64,000 bases of DNA, from contig SKXL01000077.1 in NCBI GenBank assembly GCA_007128425.1, positions 1 to 64,000 of the forward strand, given 5' to 3'. The stretch comes from Balneolales bacterium. Lineage in GTDB: Bacteria > Bacteroidota > Rhodothermia > Balneolales > Natronogracilivirgulaceae. Shown piece by piece: positions 26,075-34,936 of the stretch. The position numbers were made by a program, and so were the translations under genes. The notes beneath the pieces are model-generated. The model searched no databases and had not been told where the DNA came from. It was given only the letters and a program-made list of their open reading frames with translations. Within the stretch, counting starts at the first letter, position 1, and each line of letters begins with the position of its first letter.

Positions 26075-27388
26075 TCAGTCAACCGACGCAACGAACCGAC
26101 CTTTGTTATAGATTGCACGTGCACGGCCTTTCATTTTTTGATCCAGCCAGGGAGTGTTGGAAGATCGCGATCGGATGCTGTCTTTGCTGCAAATCCACTC
26201 CGTTTCGGTGTCAAATAGGGTCAGATTCGCCGTTGCACCTTCGGCAAGTACCGGAACCGGAATGCGCAGTATCTTTCTGGGATTCACAGCCATCTTCGCA
26301 ATGGCATCCTGCAAGGAGAGTTTTCCCGGGTTGATTAATCGCATGCATACGATGCTCCAGGCCGTTTCCAGCCCGATTATGCCGTTCGGAGCGAATATAA
26401 ATTCAACCTCTTTCTCATCCACCGAATGCGGCGCATGATCGGTACAAATGACATCGATAGTGCCGTCCCGAAGACCCTCCACCATTGCCTCCACATCATC
26501 GGCAGTCCGAAGCGGGGGATGCATTTTGCAGTTGGTGTCAAATTGGCGCCGCGCGATCTCTTCATCTGTCAGATCAAAGTGGTGAGGACAAACTTCGGTA
26601 GTCACTTTCAGTCCTTTCTTTTTGGCTTCACGCACAAGCTCTACAGCTTTGCGTGTGCTGATATGCGCCACATGGATGTGACCACCGGTAAGTTCCGACA
26701 GCAGAATATCACGTGCAATCATCACCTCCTCTGCTATAGACGGTGTTCCCGCCAGTCCAAGTCGGGTTGACACGCGACCCTCATGCATATGACCCGGCCG
26801 GGAAAGTGCCAGGTCCTCTTCATGGTTGATAATCGGCACATCGAGCATGGCCGAATATTCCAGTGCGATGCGCATGAGACGGCTGTCCTGAACCGGGTCA
26901 CCGTCGTCACTAAAGGCAACCGCTCCGCCATCCTTCATATCACCCATCTCGGCTATCGATTTTCCCGCTCTGTCTTTGGAAACCGTGCCAATGGGACAAA
27001 CATCCACCGGCAAGCCGTTCGCCTGCTCCAGGATATAACTGACCACATCACGCGTATGAATGGGCGGATTGGTATTAGGCATGCAGGCCACGGCGGTAAA
27101 GCCCCCTGCAGCTGCGGCTGAACATCCGGTCTTGATGGTCTCCTTGTGCTCAAATCCCGGCTCCCGCAAATGAACATGCATATCCATCCACCCGGGTGAC
27201 ACATAAGCTCCCTTTCCGTCAAATATGTTTTTATCCGGACCAGAATCGCCACCTGATCCGCTTGACAGCCCATTGCCTATTTCAACAATTTTCCCGCCGC
27301 GAATACGGATATCCACGGATTCCGATCCGTCCCTCGTTTCATCAACCGGACGCACATTTTTAATCAGTAAATTCTTTTTATTGCTCAT
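26075..27388 (-). CDS. pyrC: Dihydroorotase
   Basis: Closes carbamoyl-aspartate to dihydroorotate in pyrimidine synthesis. 437 residues of the amidohydrolase superfamily, type I: metal ligands in DMHVHLREPGFEHKET, the second-metal histidine in IINHEEDLAL, HIHVAHISTRKAVELVR, and the catalytic Asp motif ICTDHAPHS. The C-terminal part PNGIIGLETAWSIV is also typical. Length matches class I enzymes (about 425-440). It is divergent from xseA with 68 bases between, so both promoters are in that short gap. No other pyr genes are near. Confidence 0.96.
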   Translation of the reverse strand: MSNKKNLLIKNVRPVDETRDGSESVDIRIRGGKIVEIGNGLSSGSGGDSGPDKNIFDGKGAYVSPGWMDMHVHLREPGFEHKETIKTGCSAAAAGGFTAVACMPNTNPPIHTRDVVSYILEQANGLPVDVCPIGTVSKDRAGKSIAEMGDMKDGGAVAFSDDGDPVQDSRLMRIALEYSAMLDVPIINHEEDLALSRPGHMHEGRVSTRLGLAGTPSIAEEVMIARDILLSELTGGHIHVAHISTRKAVELVREAKKKGLKVTTEVCPHHFDLTDEEIARRQFDTNCKMHPPLRTADDVEAMVEGLRDGTIDVICTDHAPHSVDEKEVEFIFAPNGIIGLETAWSIVCMRLINPGKLSLQDAIAKMAVNPRKILRIPVPVLAEGATANLTLFDTETEWICSKDSIRSRSSNTPWLDQKMKGRARAIYNKGRFVASVD

Positions 27389-27456
27389 CGCAAGTAATTA
27401 TTATAAAGGTTCGATGCAAATATAACCCATTCACAAGAAAATGCCTTGCTTTTGAC

Positions 27457-28716
27457 ATGCAATTTCCTGATCAGGAATTATCCGGGGTACTGAGTGTCAG
27501 TGATCTAACCGATGAGATCAAGCTGATGCTGGAAGAACAATTCGACTGGGTAAGTGTGCGCGGTGAAGTGAGCCGGCCCCAAACCAGCCGCAACGGGCAC
27601 CTCTACTTCACACTCAAGGATTCAGGTGCACAACTTTCATGTGTGACATGGAATGCTGTGCGGCAGCAGCTTGAGCACATTCCGAAGCACGGGGATGAAG
27701 TGATTGTTAGCGGATCCGTGCAGGTTTATCCGCCCCACGGCCAATATCAGCTCATTGCACGGTCGATCCGTGCGGCCGGACTCGGCGCGCTGCAGCTGGC
27801 CTTCGAGCAGCTGAAAAGGAAACTGCATGAGGAGGGACTCTTTGACGAAAGCCGCAAACGTGCGTTGCCCAGATACCCCGAGGTGATCGGCATTGTGACC
27901 TCCGCCACGGGTGCAGCCTTTCAGGATATGCGCAACACCCTGGAAAAACGGTATCCGGCCTGTGAAGTCCGGCTCTATCATGCATCCGTACAGGGGCAAC
28001 AGGCCGCTCCCGAGATAAGCGAGGGGATACATTATTTTTCGGAACGGGAGGATGTGGATGTCCTGATCGTTGGTCGGGGAGGCGGTTCACTCGAGGACCT
28101 TTGGGCATTCAATGAAGAAATCGTCGCCCGGGCAATTTCGGAGTGCCGAGTGCCCGTCATCAGTGCGGTCGGACACGAAACCGATTTCAGCATTTCCGAT
28201 TTTGTGGCTGATGCGCGTGCGGCCACACCCACACAGGCTATCGTGATTGCTGTCCCCGACCAGAACGATCTGCTAATGAAAATCAATGACTTTCAGCTCA
28301 CCATCGAAAAACGTCTGGTGGATATGCTTAACCGCCATAAGGACACCGTAATGCGTTTTCTGGATAATTATGCCCTCCACAAAGTCAAACAGCGGATTGC
28401 CCGTCAGACCGAAACCATATCATGGCAGAAAAAACAGATGGCCGGCTTACTGCAAGGGAGACTGCAGCAAATCAGGGATCGAACCCGGCATCATTCCGAT
28501 ACGCTACCCGGATTGGCAATCAGATATCTCGTACAAAGAAAATCGGATTGGAATGCATTACACCACCGGCTTATATCCACCGACCCCAATGCACCACTAA
28601 AAAAAGGGTACACCCGAATCTACCAGGAGGACAGTTGGGTGCGCTCATCTGATCAATTCAATCTCGAAAAACCATTTGATGTGGAATGGTCCGACCGAAA
28701 GATAAGGATCGGCTGA
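27457..28716 (+). CDS. xseA: Exodeoxyribonuclease VII large subunit
   Basis: Large subunit of the single-strand DNA exonuclease ExoVII. N-terminal OB fold (FDWVSVRGEVSRPQTSRNGH), catalytic core with PEVIGIVTSATGAAFQDM, DVLIVGRGGGSLEDLWAFNE and VISAVGHETDFSISDFVADA, then a helical region (about 280-370) and the C-terminal strand PLKKGYTRIYQE. 419 residues, normal. The small subunit gene xseB, often directly downstream, is not here: the next gene converges after 11 bases. Confidence 0.96.
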   Translation: MQFPDQELSGVLSVSDLTDEIKLMLEEQFDWVSVRGEVSRPQTSRNGHLYFTLKDSGAQLSCVTWNAVRQQLEHIPKHGDEVIVSGSVQVYPPHGQYQLIARSIRAAGLGALQLAFEQLKRKLHEEGLFDESRKRALPRYPEVIGIVTSATGAAFQDMRNTLEKRYPACEVRLYHASVQGQQAAPEISEGIHYFSEREDVDVLIVGRGGGSLEDLWAFNEEIVARAISECRVPVISAVGHETDFSISDFVADARAATPTQAIVIAVPDQNDLLMKINDFQLTIEKRLVDMLNRHKDTVMRFLDNYALHKVKQRIARQTETISWQKKQMAGLLQGRLQQIRDRTRHHSDTLPGLAIRYLVQRKSDWNALHHRLISTDPNAPLKKGYTRIYQEDSWVRSSDQFNLEKPFDVEWSDRKIRIG

Positions 28717-28727
28717 ATCCCTTCCGC

Positions 28728-29999
28728 TTACATTACGATCATTTTTACCATTTCAATCTTGGATTGTCTCGCCTTGCTGATGATGAATTTATGATTTCCA
28801 ATCAAAATCTCCTCGTTTACTCTGGGAATTCTTCCGGTTTCATGGATAATGTAGCCTGCCACCGTCTCAAAATATTGATTTCGCTCGGGAAGCCGGGTTG
28901 ATGGAAATTTTTCTGATAGCTCCTGCAGCGGCACATCACCACTCAGTATGAAGGTGTTTTGTGAGAGTTTTTTCATCACCATATCTTCCATATCGTACTC
29001 ATCCTGAATATCACCGACAACCTCCTCGAGCAGGTCCTCGATGGTAACCAGACCCGCCGTTCCTCCATACTCATCGATCACAATCGCAAGAGAGATATTG
29101 AGCTTTTGAAACTCCGAAAGCAGATCCTTGGACTTTTGGCTGGACGGGATGTGCTTGACGGGACGAATAATCTCATTGAGCTTTTTGGGTTTCTTGAATA
29201 GATCGTAGGCAAAAACCACACCGATCACATTGTCAATGGATTGCTCGTACACCGGTAATTTTGAAAAACCCGATGAGACAAATTTCTGCAACGCTTCCTG
29301 CAGGCCGGCATTTTTTTCTACCGCAACAATATCAGTGCGCGGAATCATTGATTCTCTGACCCTTTTGTTTGAAAGCTGAAGCACATTGGTCAAAATTTCC
29401 GAATCATCACGGTCAATATCCGATTCCTCACTGTCGCCAAGCTCCCGCAGCAGCATTTCAATATCCTGGCGACGATACACCTGCACCGACGATTCCGATT
29501 CGGGTATGATCATGCGGATCAGGTATCCGGCAACCCCGTTGGCAAAAAGGATGAACGGATAAAAAACGATATTAAGAATCCGGTGTATGGCAGCCAGATT
29601 AAAAGTCATCGCTTCGGAATTGATACGAAAGACTACCTTTGGAATGATCTCACCAAATATCATGATCACCAGGGATGCGATGATGGTCTGGATAAGCAGG
29701 ATGATCAGATCGGACGGGTACACCTCAAAAATGGAAAAATAGATGCTGGATACCGGCTGAACCAGAAACAGAGCCATCAGCGTGGCATAAAGCACATTGA
29801 CCACATTGTTCCCGATCAGCGTGGTGGACAGAAAGGCTTCCGGAAACTTGAGGAAATGGGTCAGCGCTCTTGAACGTATGGTGTTTTTTCTTGCACGGAT
29901 CTCAAGTTTGAGCCGGTTGGCAGAAACATATCCGATCTCCGAACCTGCAAAAAAAGCACTCAGCAGAATCACGAATGCAATTAGAAGCCACTCATTCAT
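28728..29999 (-). CDS. CNNM/CBS/CorC-domain membrane protein (GldE-like)
   Basis: 423 residues. Four hydrophobic segments in the DUF21/CNNM domain (residues 1-150, for example LLIAFVILLSAFFAGSEIGY), then a pair of CBS domains (MIPRTDIVAVEKNAGLQEAL and SLAIVIDEYGGTAGLVTIED), then a CorC/HlyC domain after DLLEEVVGDIQDEYD. Family members are linked to magnesium or other divalent-ion export, and the Bacteroidota homologue GldE to gliding lipoprotein function. No gld genes are nearby, so I keep the general name. About 240 bases separate it from the enoyl-CoA hydratase gene upstream on the same strand. Confidence 0.9.
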   Translation of the reverse strand: MNEWLLIAFVILLSAFFAGSEIGYVSANRLKLEIRARKNTIRSRALTHFLKFPEAFLSTTLIGNNVVNVLYATLMALFLVQPVSSIYFSIFEVYPSDLIILLIQTIIASLVIMIFGEIIPKVVFRINSEAMTFNLAAIHRILNIVFYPFILFANGVAGYLIRMIIPESESSVQVYRRQDIEMLLRELGDSEESDIDRDDSEILTNVLQLSNKRVRESMIPRTDIVAVEKNAGLQEALQKFVSSGFSKLPVYEQSIDNVIGVVFAYDLFKKPKKLNEIIRPVKHIPSSQKSKDLLSEFQKLNISLAIVIDEYGGTAGLVTIEDLLEEVVGDIQDEYDMEDMVMKKLSQNTFILSGDVPLQELSEKFPSTRLPERNQYFETVAGYIIHETGRIPRVNEEILIGNHKFIISKARQSKIEMVKMIVM

Positions 30000-30241
30000 A
30001 AAGCAGCTCCCGGGTCAGATTCCAGTTCCAATTCCTGTTCCGGTGTCGGCGAAGAGGTATCAAAAGTACGTCTGCTACCCTATTGTTTGTCTGCAGTTGC
30101 GGTCGGAATTGTGCGATCCCGCCGTTAATCATCGTATACGATGGTTTTGCCAATGATAATTAATCCGATGGTAAAAATGATTCTGAAATTTTACAACGAT
30201 CAGTCAGATAATACATCTTTATAATACAAAAAAATACAGCT

Positions 30242-31027
30242 TTATCTGTTGCGAAACCCGGGTTTTCGTTTTTCCAGAAAAGCGGCCGTACCTTCGTGCG
30301 CGTCATCTGTTCCACAAAGATGCCCGAAGAGCCGGGACTCATCATGAAAACCCTGAGCCCGATTGGGATATGCGGCATGAATTGCTCTGATTGCCATACT
30401 AATGGCAATAGGTGCTTTTTTGATAATGTGTTTTAACCATTTACGAGAAGCCTCCACTGTTTCACCTTCGCCCACCACTTTGTTCACAAGGCCTATTTCA
30501 TACGCCCTGGCGCCATCAATCGGGTTTCCATCCAGAATGAGTTCCAGCGCCCTGCCCTTGCCGATCAGTCTTGGAAGTCTCTGGGTTCCACCGTAACCGG
30601 GCATCAAGCCGAGTCCCAGCTCGGGCAAACCAAAGCTCGCTTTGGCTGAAGCTACGCGAAGATGGGCAGCCAAAGCAAGCTCACAGCCTCCACCCAGTGC
30701 GTATCCCTCCACAGCGGCGATCACCGGTTTACCGGATGATTCAATCCGTGAGAGTGCCGCCTGGCCTTTTTCGGATATACGTTCCCCGCTCCGGACCTTG
30801 AGATTGTGCAATTCTGAAATATCGGCACCGGCTGCGAAGGCTTTTTGGCCGACACCGGTGATAACCATTCCACCGATTTTCTCATCTTCATGCAGCGAAA
30901 CAAACAGTTCATGCAGTTCCCCAAGCATCTGCATGCTCAGGGCGTTGTATTTTTCCGGCCGGTTTATACTGACCGTTGCAATGCGATCTTCGACATCGAC
31001 CAATAGCGTATCCGCATGATAACTCAT
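30242..31027 (-). CDS. Enoyl-CoA hydratase/isomerase family protein
   Basis: 261 residues of the crotonase superfamily. The oxyanion-hole segment is KAFAAGADISELHNL; the central motif AAVEGYALGGGCELALA and FGLPELGLGLMPGYGGTQRL hold the two glutamates of a hydratase. It therefore likely hydrates 2-enoyl-CoA in fatty-acid or amino-acid breakdown, in the cytosol. The exact substrate cannot be told, and no beta-oxidation partners adjoin it. The C-terminal KRKPGFRNR is normal for the family. Confidence 0.92.
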   Translation of the reverse strand: MSYHADTLLVDVEDRIATVSINRPEKYNALSMQMLGELHELFVSLHEDEKIGGMVITGVGQKAFAAGADISELHNLKVRSGERISEKGQAALSRIESSGKPVIAAVEGYALGGGCELALAAHLRVASAKASFGLPELGLGLMPGYGGTQRLPRLIGKGRALELILDGNPIDGARAYEIGLVNKVVGEGETVEASRKWLKHIIKKAPIAISMAIRAIHAAYPNRAQGFHDESRLFGHLCGTDDAHEGTAAFLEKRKPGFRNR

Positions 31028-31081
31028 TACATTTCCGGTTTTCGACAGCGGCTCTTGCTGTATCGGCCCTGCCCATTTCAG

Positions 31082-31930
31082 TCAGCGGATGGCAAACGAC
31101 CCGTGTTCGTCATCCGGTTGACTTTCCAATTGACTCAGGACAGTATACGTCGGAGGAATGTCATCGTCAATATCCTGTATGATCGCAGAAGTCTCTTCCA
31201 GTTCGCTGATAAGCCGGTCCAGATGTCCGCCAAGCTCGCCCGGGTCAGACATGGTAATCGACTTTTCATACACATAATGGATGGCATCTTCCATGGTCTG
31301 CTGTTGCGAGCGGCAGATCTCAGCCTTCTCGGCAGCGATGTGGTGCCGGTTGAACCGTTTCTCCAGGATTTGAAGCCTGCGCTGCTTAACTTCGAGCAGA
31401 CGCTCGGATGTCACCGATGCCATCTCTTTCTTCAGGTTGCGTATCTCGATTGTTATAGATTCGGGTGAAGAATGGTCAAGATATTCGCGGTACCGTTCCT
31501 GAAGCATGAGATGCGCCAGATATTCACTTTTCATATGATCCAGTCGCCCGGTCAGCTGATCCGTAAGCGGCCGGGATGATTCCGGCAGCCGTTGGAAGTT
31601 GGTTCGGATCTTGTCGTAAATAGCTCTGAATGCCAGAAAACGCTTTTGACCGGCTCTCTGAAGCTGGGCGAACTGATTTTTTTCTGTCTGCCCGCTCCTT
31701 TTCAGCTCCTCATTTCTGCGGGAGACAATATGTCGCCTGAACCAGGGCTTGTGCGGAACCGTGCCAAGGTAAAGCAATTCCAGGCCCAATCCGATCGAGA
31801 AAAGAAGGGTGGGCATCCAGGGGGTTCCAGAGTTGAGAAGCGCCAGAAAACTGACAGTCAGCAGGAACCCCAGATTGACCGGATGCAGGAATGCCTCCCG
31901 CGAAAAGTTGATGGAGTGATGGTCAGACAT
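31082..31930 (-). CDS. Membrane-anchored coiled-coil protein, PspA partner (unknown)
   Basis: I do not recognise this family. 282 residues: two membrane helices near the N terminus (NLGFLLTVSFLALLNSG and TLLFSIGLGLELLYLG, residues about 18-55), then some 200 residues of charged, helical, coiled-coil-prone sequence, ending in an acidic tail. Both termini are probably cytoplasmic if the two helices form a hairpin. It overlaps the 3' end of the pspA-like gene by 8 bases, so it is made with it; a role as membrane anchor or regulator of the PspA polymer is an inference from this linkage. Confidence 0.75.
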   Translation of the reverse strand: MSDHHSINFSREAFLHPVNLGFLLTVSFLALLNSGTPWMPTLLFSIGLGLELLYLGTVPHKPWFRRHIVSRRNEELKRSGQTEKNQFAQLQRAGQKRFLAFRAIYDKIRTNFQRLPESSRPLTDQLTGRLDHMKSEYLAHLMLQERYREYLDHSSPESITIEIRNLKKEMASVTSERLLEVKQRRLQILEKRFNRHHIAAEKAEICRSQQQTMEDAIHYVYEKSITMSDPGELGGHLDRLISELEETSAIIQDIDDDIPPTYTVLSQLESQPDDEHGSFAIR

Positions 31931-32693
31931 GGTTGGATGTGTTCACATGAACGGTATTTTGGGAACGGATATTCGGTTCGTTTCGCTCGACGACGACTTC
32001 CGCCGAATCTTTTCCTTCGGGCAGCGCGGGGGTGCCTCTCATCTTTTTCTTGAACTGCTTGACAATCTCGGCCGCTTTCAGCTTCTCGGCATCGTATTCG
32101 AGCTCAAGGGATTTGCTATCGACACTGTCCAGCGCCAGCTCCATGCGGGCTTCATTGCGCGCGGTATCTTCCTTGATGCGTGCGATCATCTCCTCATGAG
32201 TGGCGTCCATACCGCCAACTTCAAACTGCTCAAGCGTATCGGCCACTTTGGCCTGCCAGGCCGAACGTTCGCTCTCACGCATCGCATCCCGGGCTTCCCG
32301 GATCTTTCGATCTTTCTCCCGCATAAACGTCTTTTTGACCTGCAATGCCTTGTCATAGGCCATTTGCGCCTGTTTCAGGTGTTGGCGCGCCACTTCCAGG
32401 TTTTCCCGGGCCCGCTGAAGCTGAAGCGCATAATTTTCAGCGATGTCGTCACGATCGGCATTTATGGCAGACTGGATGCGGGCCGACAGGTCCTGCACCT
32501 GCATCTCATATCGCCTTACCTCTTTCTGCAGTAACATCACATTGGCTTTTACCGTCGCGATGTTCTCGTTCATCCGCGGCACCTGATCGTTGAGTTCACG
32601 GATGTTCTGCTCAAGAATTCGTTTCGGGTCTTCCATTGAGCCGACCACCCCGCCAAAAAGGGATTTTATCGCGCGTACAAATCTTCTCCACAT
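31923..32693 (-). CDS. pspA: PspA/IM30 (Vipp1) family protein
   Basis: 256 residues. An amphipathic N-terminal helix (MWRRFVRAIKSLFGGVVG) leads into EDPKRILEQNIRELNDQVPR and a long coiled coil up to about residue 210, as in PspA/Vipp1 membrane-remodelling proteins of the ESCRT-III superfamily. The last 45 residues are charged and disordered-looking. It likely binds stressed inner membrane and limits proton leak. No pspF, pspB or pspC genes are near, so regulation differs from the E. coli phage-shock operon. It is followed by a membrane-anchored coiled-coil gene that overlaps it. Confidence 0.88.
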   Translation of the reverse strand: MWRRFVRAIKSLFGGVVGSMEDPKRILEQNIRELNDQVPRMNENIATVKANVMLLQKEVRRYEMQVQDLSARIQSAINADRDDIAENYALQLQRARENLEVARQHLKQAQMAYDKALQVKKTFMREKDRKIREARDAMRESERSAWQAKVADTLEQFEVGGMDATHEEMIARIKEDTARNEARMELALDSVDSKSLELEYDAEKLKAAEIVKQFKKKMRGTPALPEGKDSAEVVVERNEPNIRSQNTVHVNTSNHV

Positions 32694-32741
32694 AATTTCT
32701 CCGGTTTGTTGTTGGTAAAGTAACCGGACAAATCCGGGAGA

Positions 32742-34079
32742 TCAGCTCCAGGGTGTCACGCCGTCCCGTGTTACAGTATCGGTGATCAGGGCCGGAACAT
32801 CCGGCCGGGAAGAACCGACGGTAACGGCATCCTGCAGCATCTGCCGGACACTGTCCGTTTCTCTCTCCTTATTCGTGAAGCACCGTGCTATTGTTTCACC
32901 GCGTTGCACCTGATCTCCAATCTTTTTTTCCAGGATGATGCCGGCCACCGGATCTATGGCATCCTCCATCGATTTTCGACCGGCCCCCAGCTCCACACCG
33001 GCCATGCCGATGGCATAGGAATCCATTTCCATGATATAGCCGTCTGCTTCGGCAGTAACGTCAAAGTGATGCAAGGCTACGGGATAATCATCCGGTCGGT
33101 CAAAATATTCGGTGGAACCGTCCTGTTCTGTAGTGATATCCCTGAGCTTCTGCATGGCGCTGCCGTCGCGAACCGCTCTCTTGCTGCACGCTATTCCCTC
33201 CTGCACCGAACCGGCCTTGCCTCCCAGGTGAATCATTGTTCCGGCCAGAAGATGTGTAACCTCCAGCAGATCCTCCGGGCCGCCCCCGTTCAGGCACTCA
33301 ATACTTTCATACACCTCAAGCCAGTTGCCGATCCTGTTCCCCAGGGGCTGATCCATACTGGTCAGGTAGGCAATGGTGCGCTTGCCGAACGCTTCCCCGA
33401 TCGAAACCAGGCGCTGAGCCAGCTTGAGCGCATCCTCCCGGGTCTTCATGAAGGCGCCGCTGCCGAACTTAACGTCAAGTACCAGCGCGTCTATCCCCTC
33501 GGCCAGTTTCTTGCTCATAATGCTGCCGGCAATCAGGGGGATGGATTCTACCGTGGCCGTCACATCGCGAAGAGAATACATGCGTTTGTCGGCCGGTGCA
33601 ATCTCCTCGGTCTGACCAATCAGGACCAGTTTGTGCTTTTTCAGCACCTCAACATAGCGTTTGAGATCAAGATTCACATTGAAACCGGGTATGGATTCCA
33701 GTTTGTCGAGAGTACCGCCGGAGTGCCCGAGTCCGCGCCCGGAGATCATCGGAACCGGCACACCACACGCAGCAACGATCGGAGCAAGAATCAGCGACGT
33801 CTTGTCACCGACCCCGCCCGTCGAGTGCTTGTCTACCTTGATCCCCGGAACCTCCGAGAGATCCAAAACGGTACCGGAATGCAGCATTTCACGAGTTAAT
33901 GAGGCGGATTCGTGATCATCGAGTCCATTCAGGTATGCCGCCATCAAAAAGGCGCTCATCTGGTAATCGGGCATCTTGTCCCGGCTGTATTGACGAATCA
34001 GGTAGCGGATTTCATCAGATGAGAGGCGCTCCCCGTCCCTCTTCTTGCGGATCAGGGAGACAATATTGTGAGATTTCAT
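32742..34079 (-). CDS. deoA: Thymidine / pyrimidine-nucleoside phosphorylase
   Basis: Splits thymidine (and perhaps uridine) with phosphate into base and (deoxy)ribose 1-phosphate. 445 residues. The family signature is seen in MISGRGLGHSGGTLDKLESI; phosphate-binding residues lie in KVDKHSTGGVGDKTSLILAP, and VTATVESIPLIAGSIMSKK and LDVKFGSGAFMKTREDA follow. The C-terminal domain ends with QVQRGETIARCF. Sequence does not separate DeoA from the broader pyrimidine-nucleoside phosphorylase (Pdp), so the symbol is tentative. It is upstream of pspA on the same strand, 48 bases away, and divergent from the unknown gene at 34160. Confidence 0.93.
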   Translation of the reverse strand: MKSHNIVSLIRKKRDGERLSSDEIRYLIRQYSRDKMPDYQMSAFLMAAYLNGLDDHESASLTREMLHSGTVLDLSEVPGIKVDKHSTGGVGDKTSLILAPIVAACGVPVPMISGRGLGHSGGTLDKLESIPGFNVNLDLKRYVEVLKKHKLVLIGQTEEIAPADKRMYSLRDVTATVESIPLIAGSIMSKKLAEGIDALVLDVKFGSGAFMKTREDALKLAQRLVSIGEAFGKRTIAYLTSMDQPLGNRIGNWLEVYESIECLNGGGPEDLLEVTHLLAGTMIHLGGKAGSVQEGIACSKRAVRDGSAMQKLRDITTEQDGSTEYFDRPDDYPVALHHFDVTAEADGYIMEMDSYAIGMAGVELGAGRKSMEDAIDPVAGIILEKKIGDQVQRGETIARCFTNKERETDSVRQMLQDAVTVGSSRPDVPALITDTVTRDGVTPWS

Positions 34080-34159
34080 TGCTTGAATGTGATTTCTTCT
34101 GCAAAAAATTAATATCTTGCCGCATTATCCGATGGAATATACTTAATGGCAACCGACAG

Positions 34160-34885
34160 ATGGAAATCAATTTATTTCAGCTTCTGATTTTACTCTTCAT
34201 TTTTTACCCTCTGATCAAGAGGTTTCTGAATGGCATGAAGGCCCGAACAGAAGAACAGGAGCAACCGGAAACTGCTGATGATCCCTGGGCCGACAGGCAA
34301 AGCCGCAGGCAAGATACTTCTGCCAGGCCGGAACGGTCCCAACCGGAACAAACACGATCAGCTGCCTCAGAGCGGCAGGAGGCTCGCGGAGAGCAGACAT
34401 GGGAGGATTTCTTTGAAGGCCTGGAGCAGGTAATTTCCGGTGATGAACCGAAAAAGGAGCCCACCCGCTCCGACAGTACCCGGGACAGCTCGGCCTCAAG
34501 GCAGCCGCAAACCGCACAACAAGCTGCGCAATCCCGAACCGGGCGCAGACGGGGATCGGGATCGGACCCCGGTTACCGGCATCCCTCGCATGAACCCGTA
34601 TACAGTTCTTCGCACAAGGAACCTTCGAATCCCTTTTCCTATCAGCAAAAGTCGGATACCAAAATCGGGGCACAGGCAGACGAAGTGGATCGGGAGCTTA
34701 CCGAAGGTGAAAATCCTATCTATACGACACTGGATGATGCACCCGAAGTGGTGATTACCGACACCCATGGCAAAAAGAACGTCAAACGCATCCTGAACAA
34801 CCCCGAAAAACTCCGGGACGGCATCCTGCTCAAGGAGATTCTCGATCCGCCAAAATCACGCAGACCCCACCACCCTATGTTCTGA
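34160..34885 (+). CDS. Unknown membrane-anchored protein with conserved C-terminal motif
   Basis: 241 residues. One N-terminal membrane helix (INLFQLLILLFIFYPLIKRF), then about 150 residues of low-complexity, polar, disordered-looking sequence rich in Ser, Arg, Gln and Glu. The last 35 residues look structured and conserved: RRILNNPEKLRDGILLKE-type sequence followed by ILDPPKSRRP. I recall a similar short tail (ILxEILGPP-like) in uncharacterised proteins of many bacteria; its function is not known to me. The frame stays open upstream to 33899, but that part is antisense to deoA, so I use the ATG at 34160. pdxB starts 51 bases downstream. Confidence 0.75.
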   Translation: MEINLFQLLILLFIFYPLIKRFLNGMKARTEEQEQPETADDPWADRQSRRQDTSARPERSQPEQTRSAASERQEARGEQTWEDFFEGLEQVISGDEPKKEPTRSDSTRDSSASRQPQTAQQAAQSRTGRRRGSGSDPGYRHPSHEPVYSSSHKEPSNPFSYQQKSDTKIGAQADEVDRELTEGENPIYTTLDDAPEVVITDTHGKKNVKRILNNPEKLRDGILLKEILDPPKSRRPHHPMF

Positions 34886-34936
34886 TGCTCTTCCGGGAAT
34901 CCGGAAAACACCCAAATTATTTCTGACAGAATCACC

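Noticed and set aside
32904-33899. A 331-codon open frame on the + strand inside deoA
   Set aside because: It is antisense to a clear thymidine phosphorylase, and its translation has no family features; it is a by-product of codon bias in deoA.
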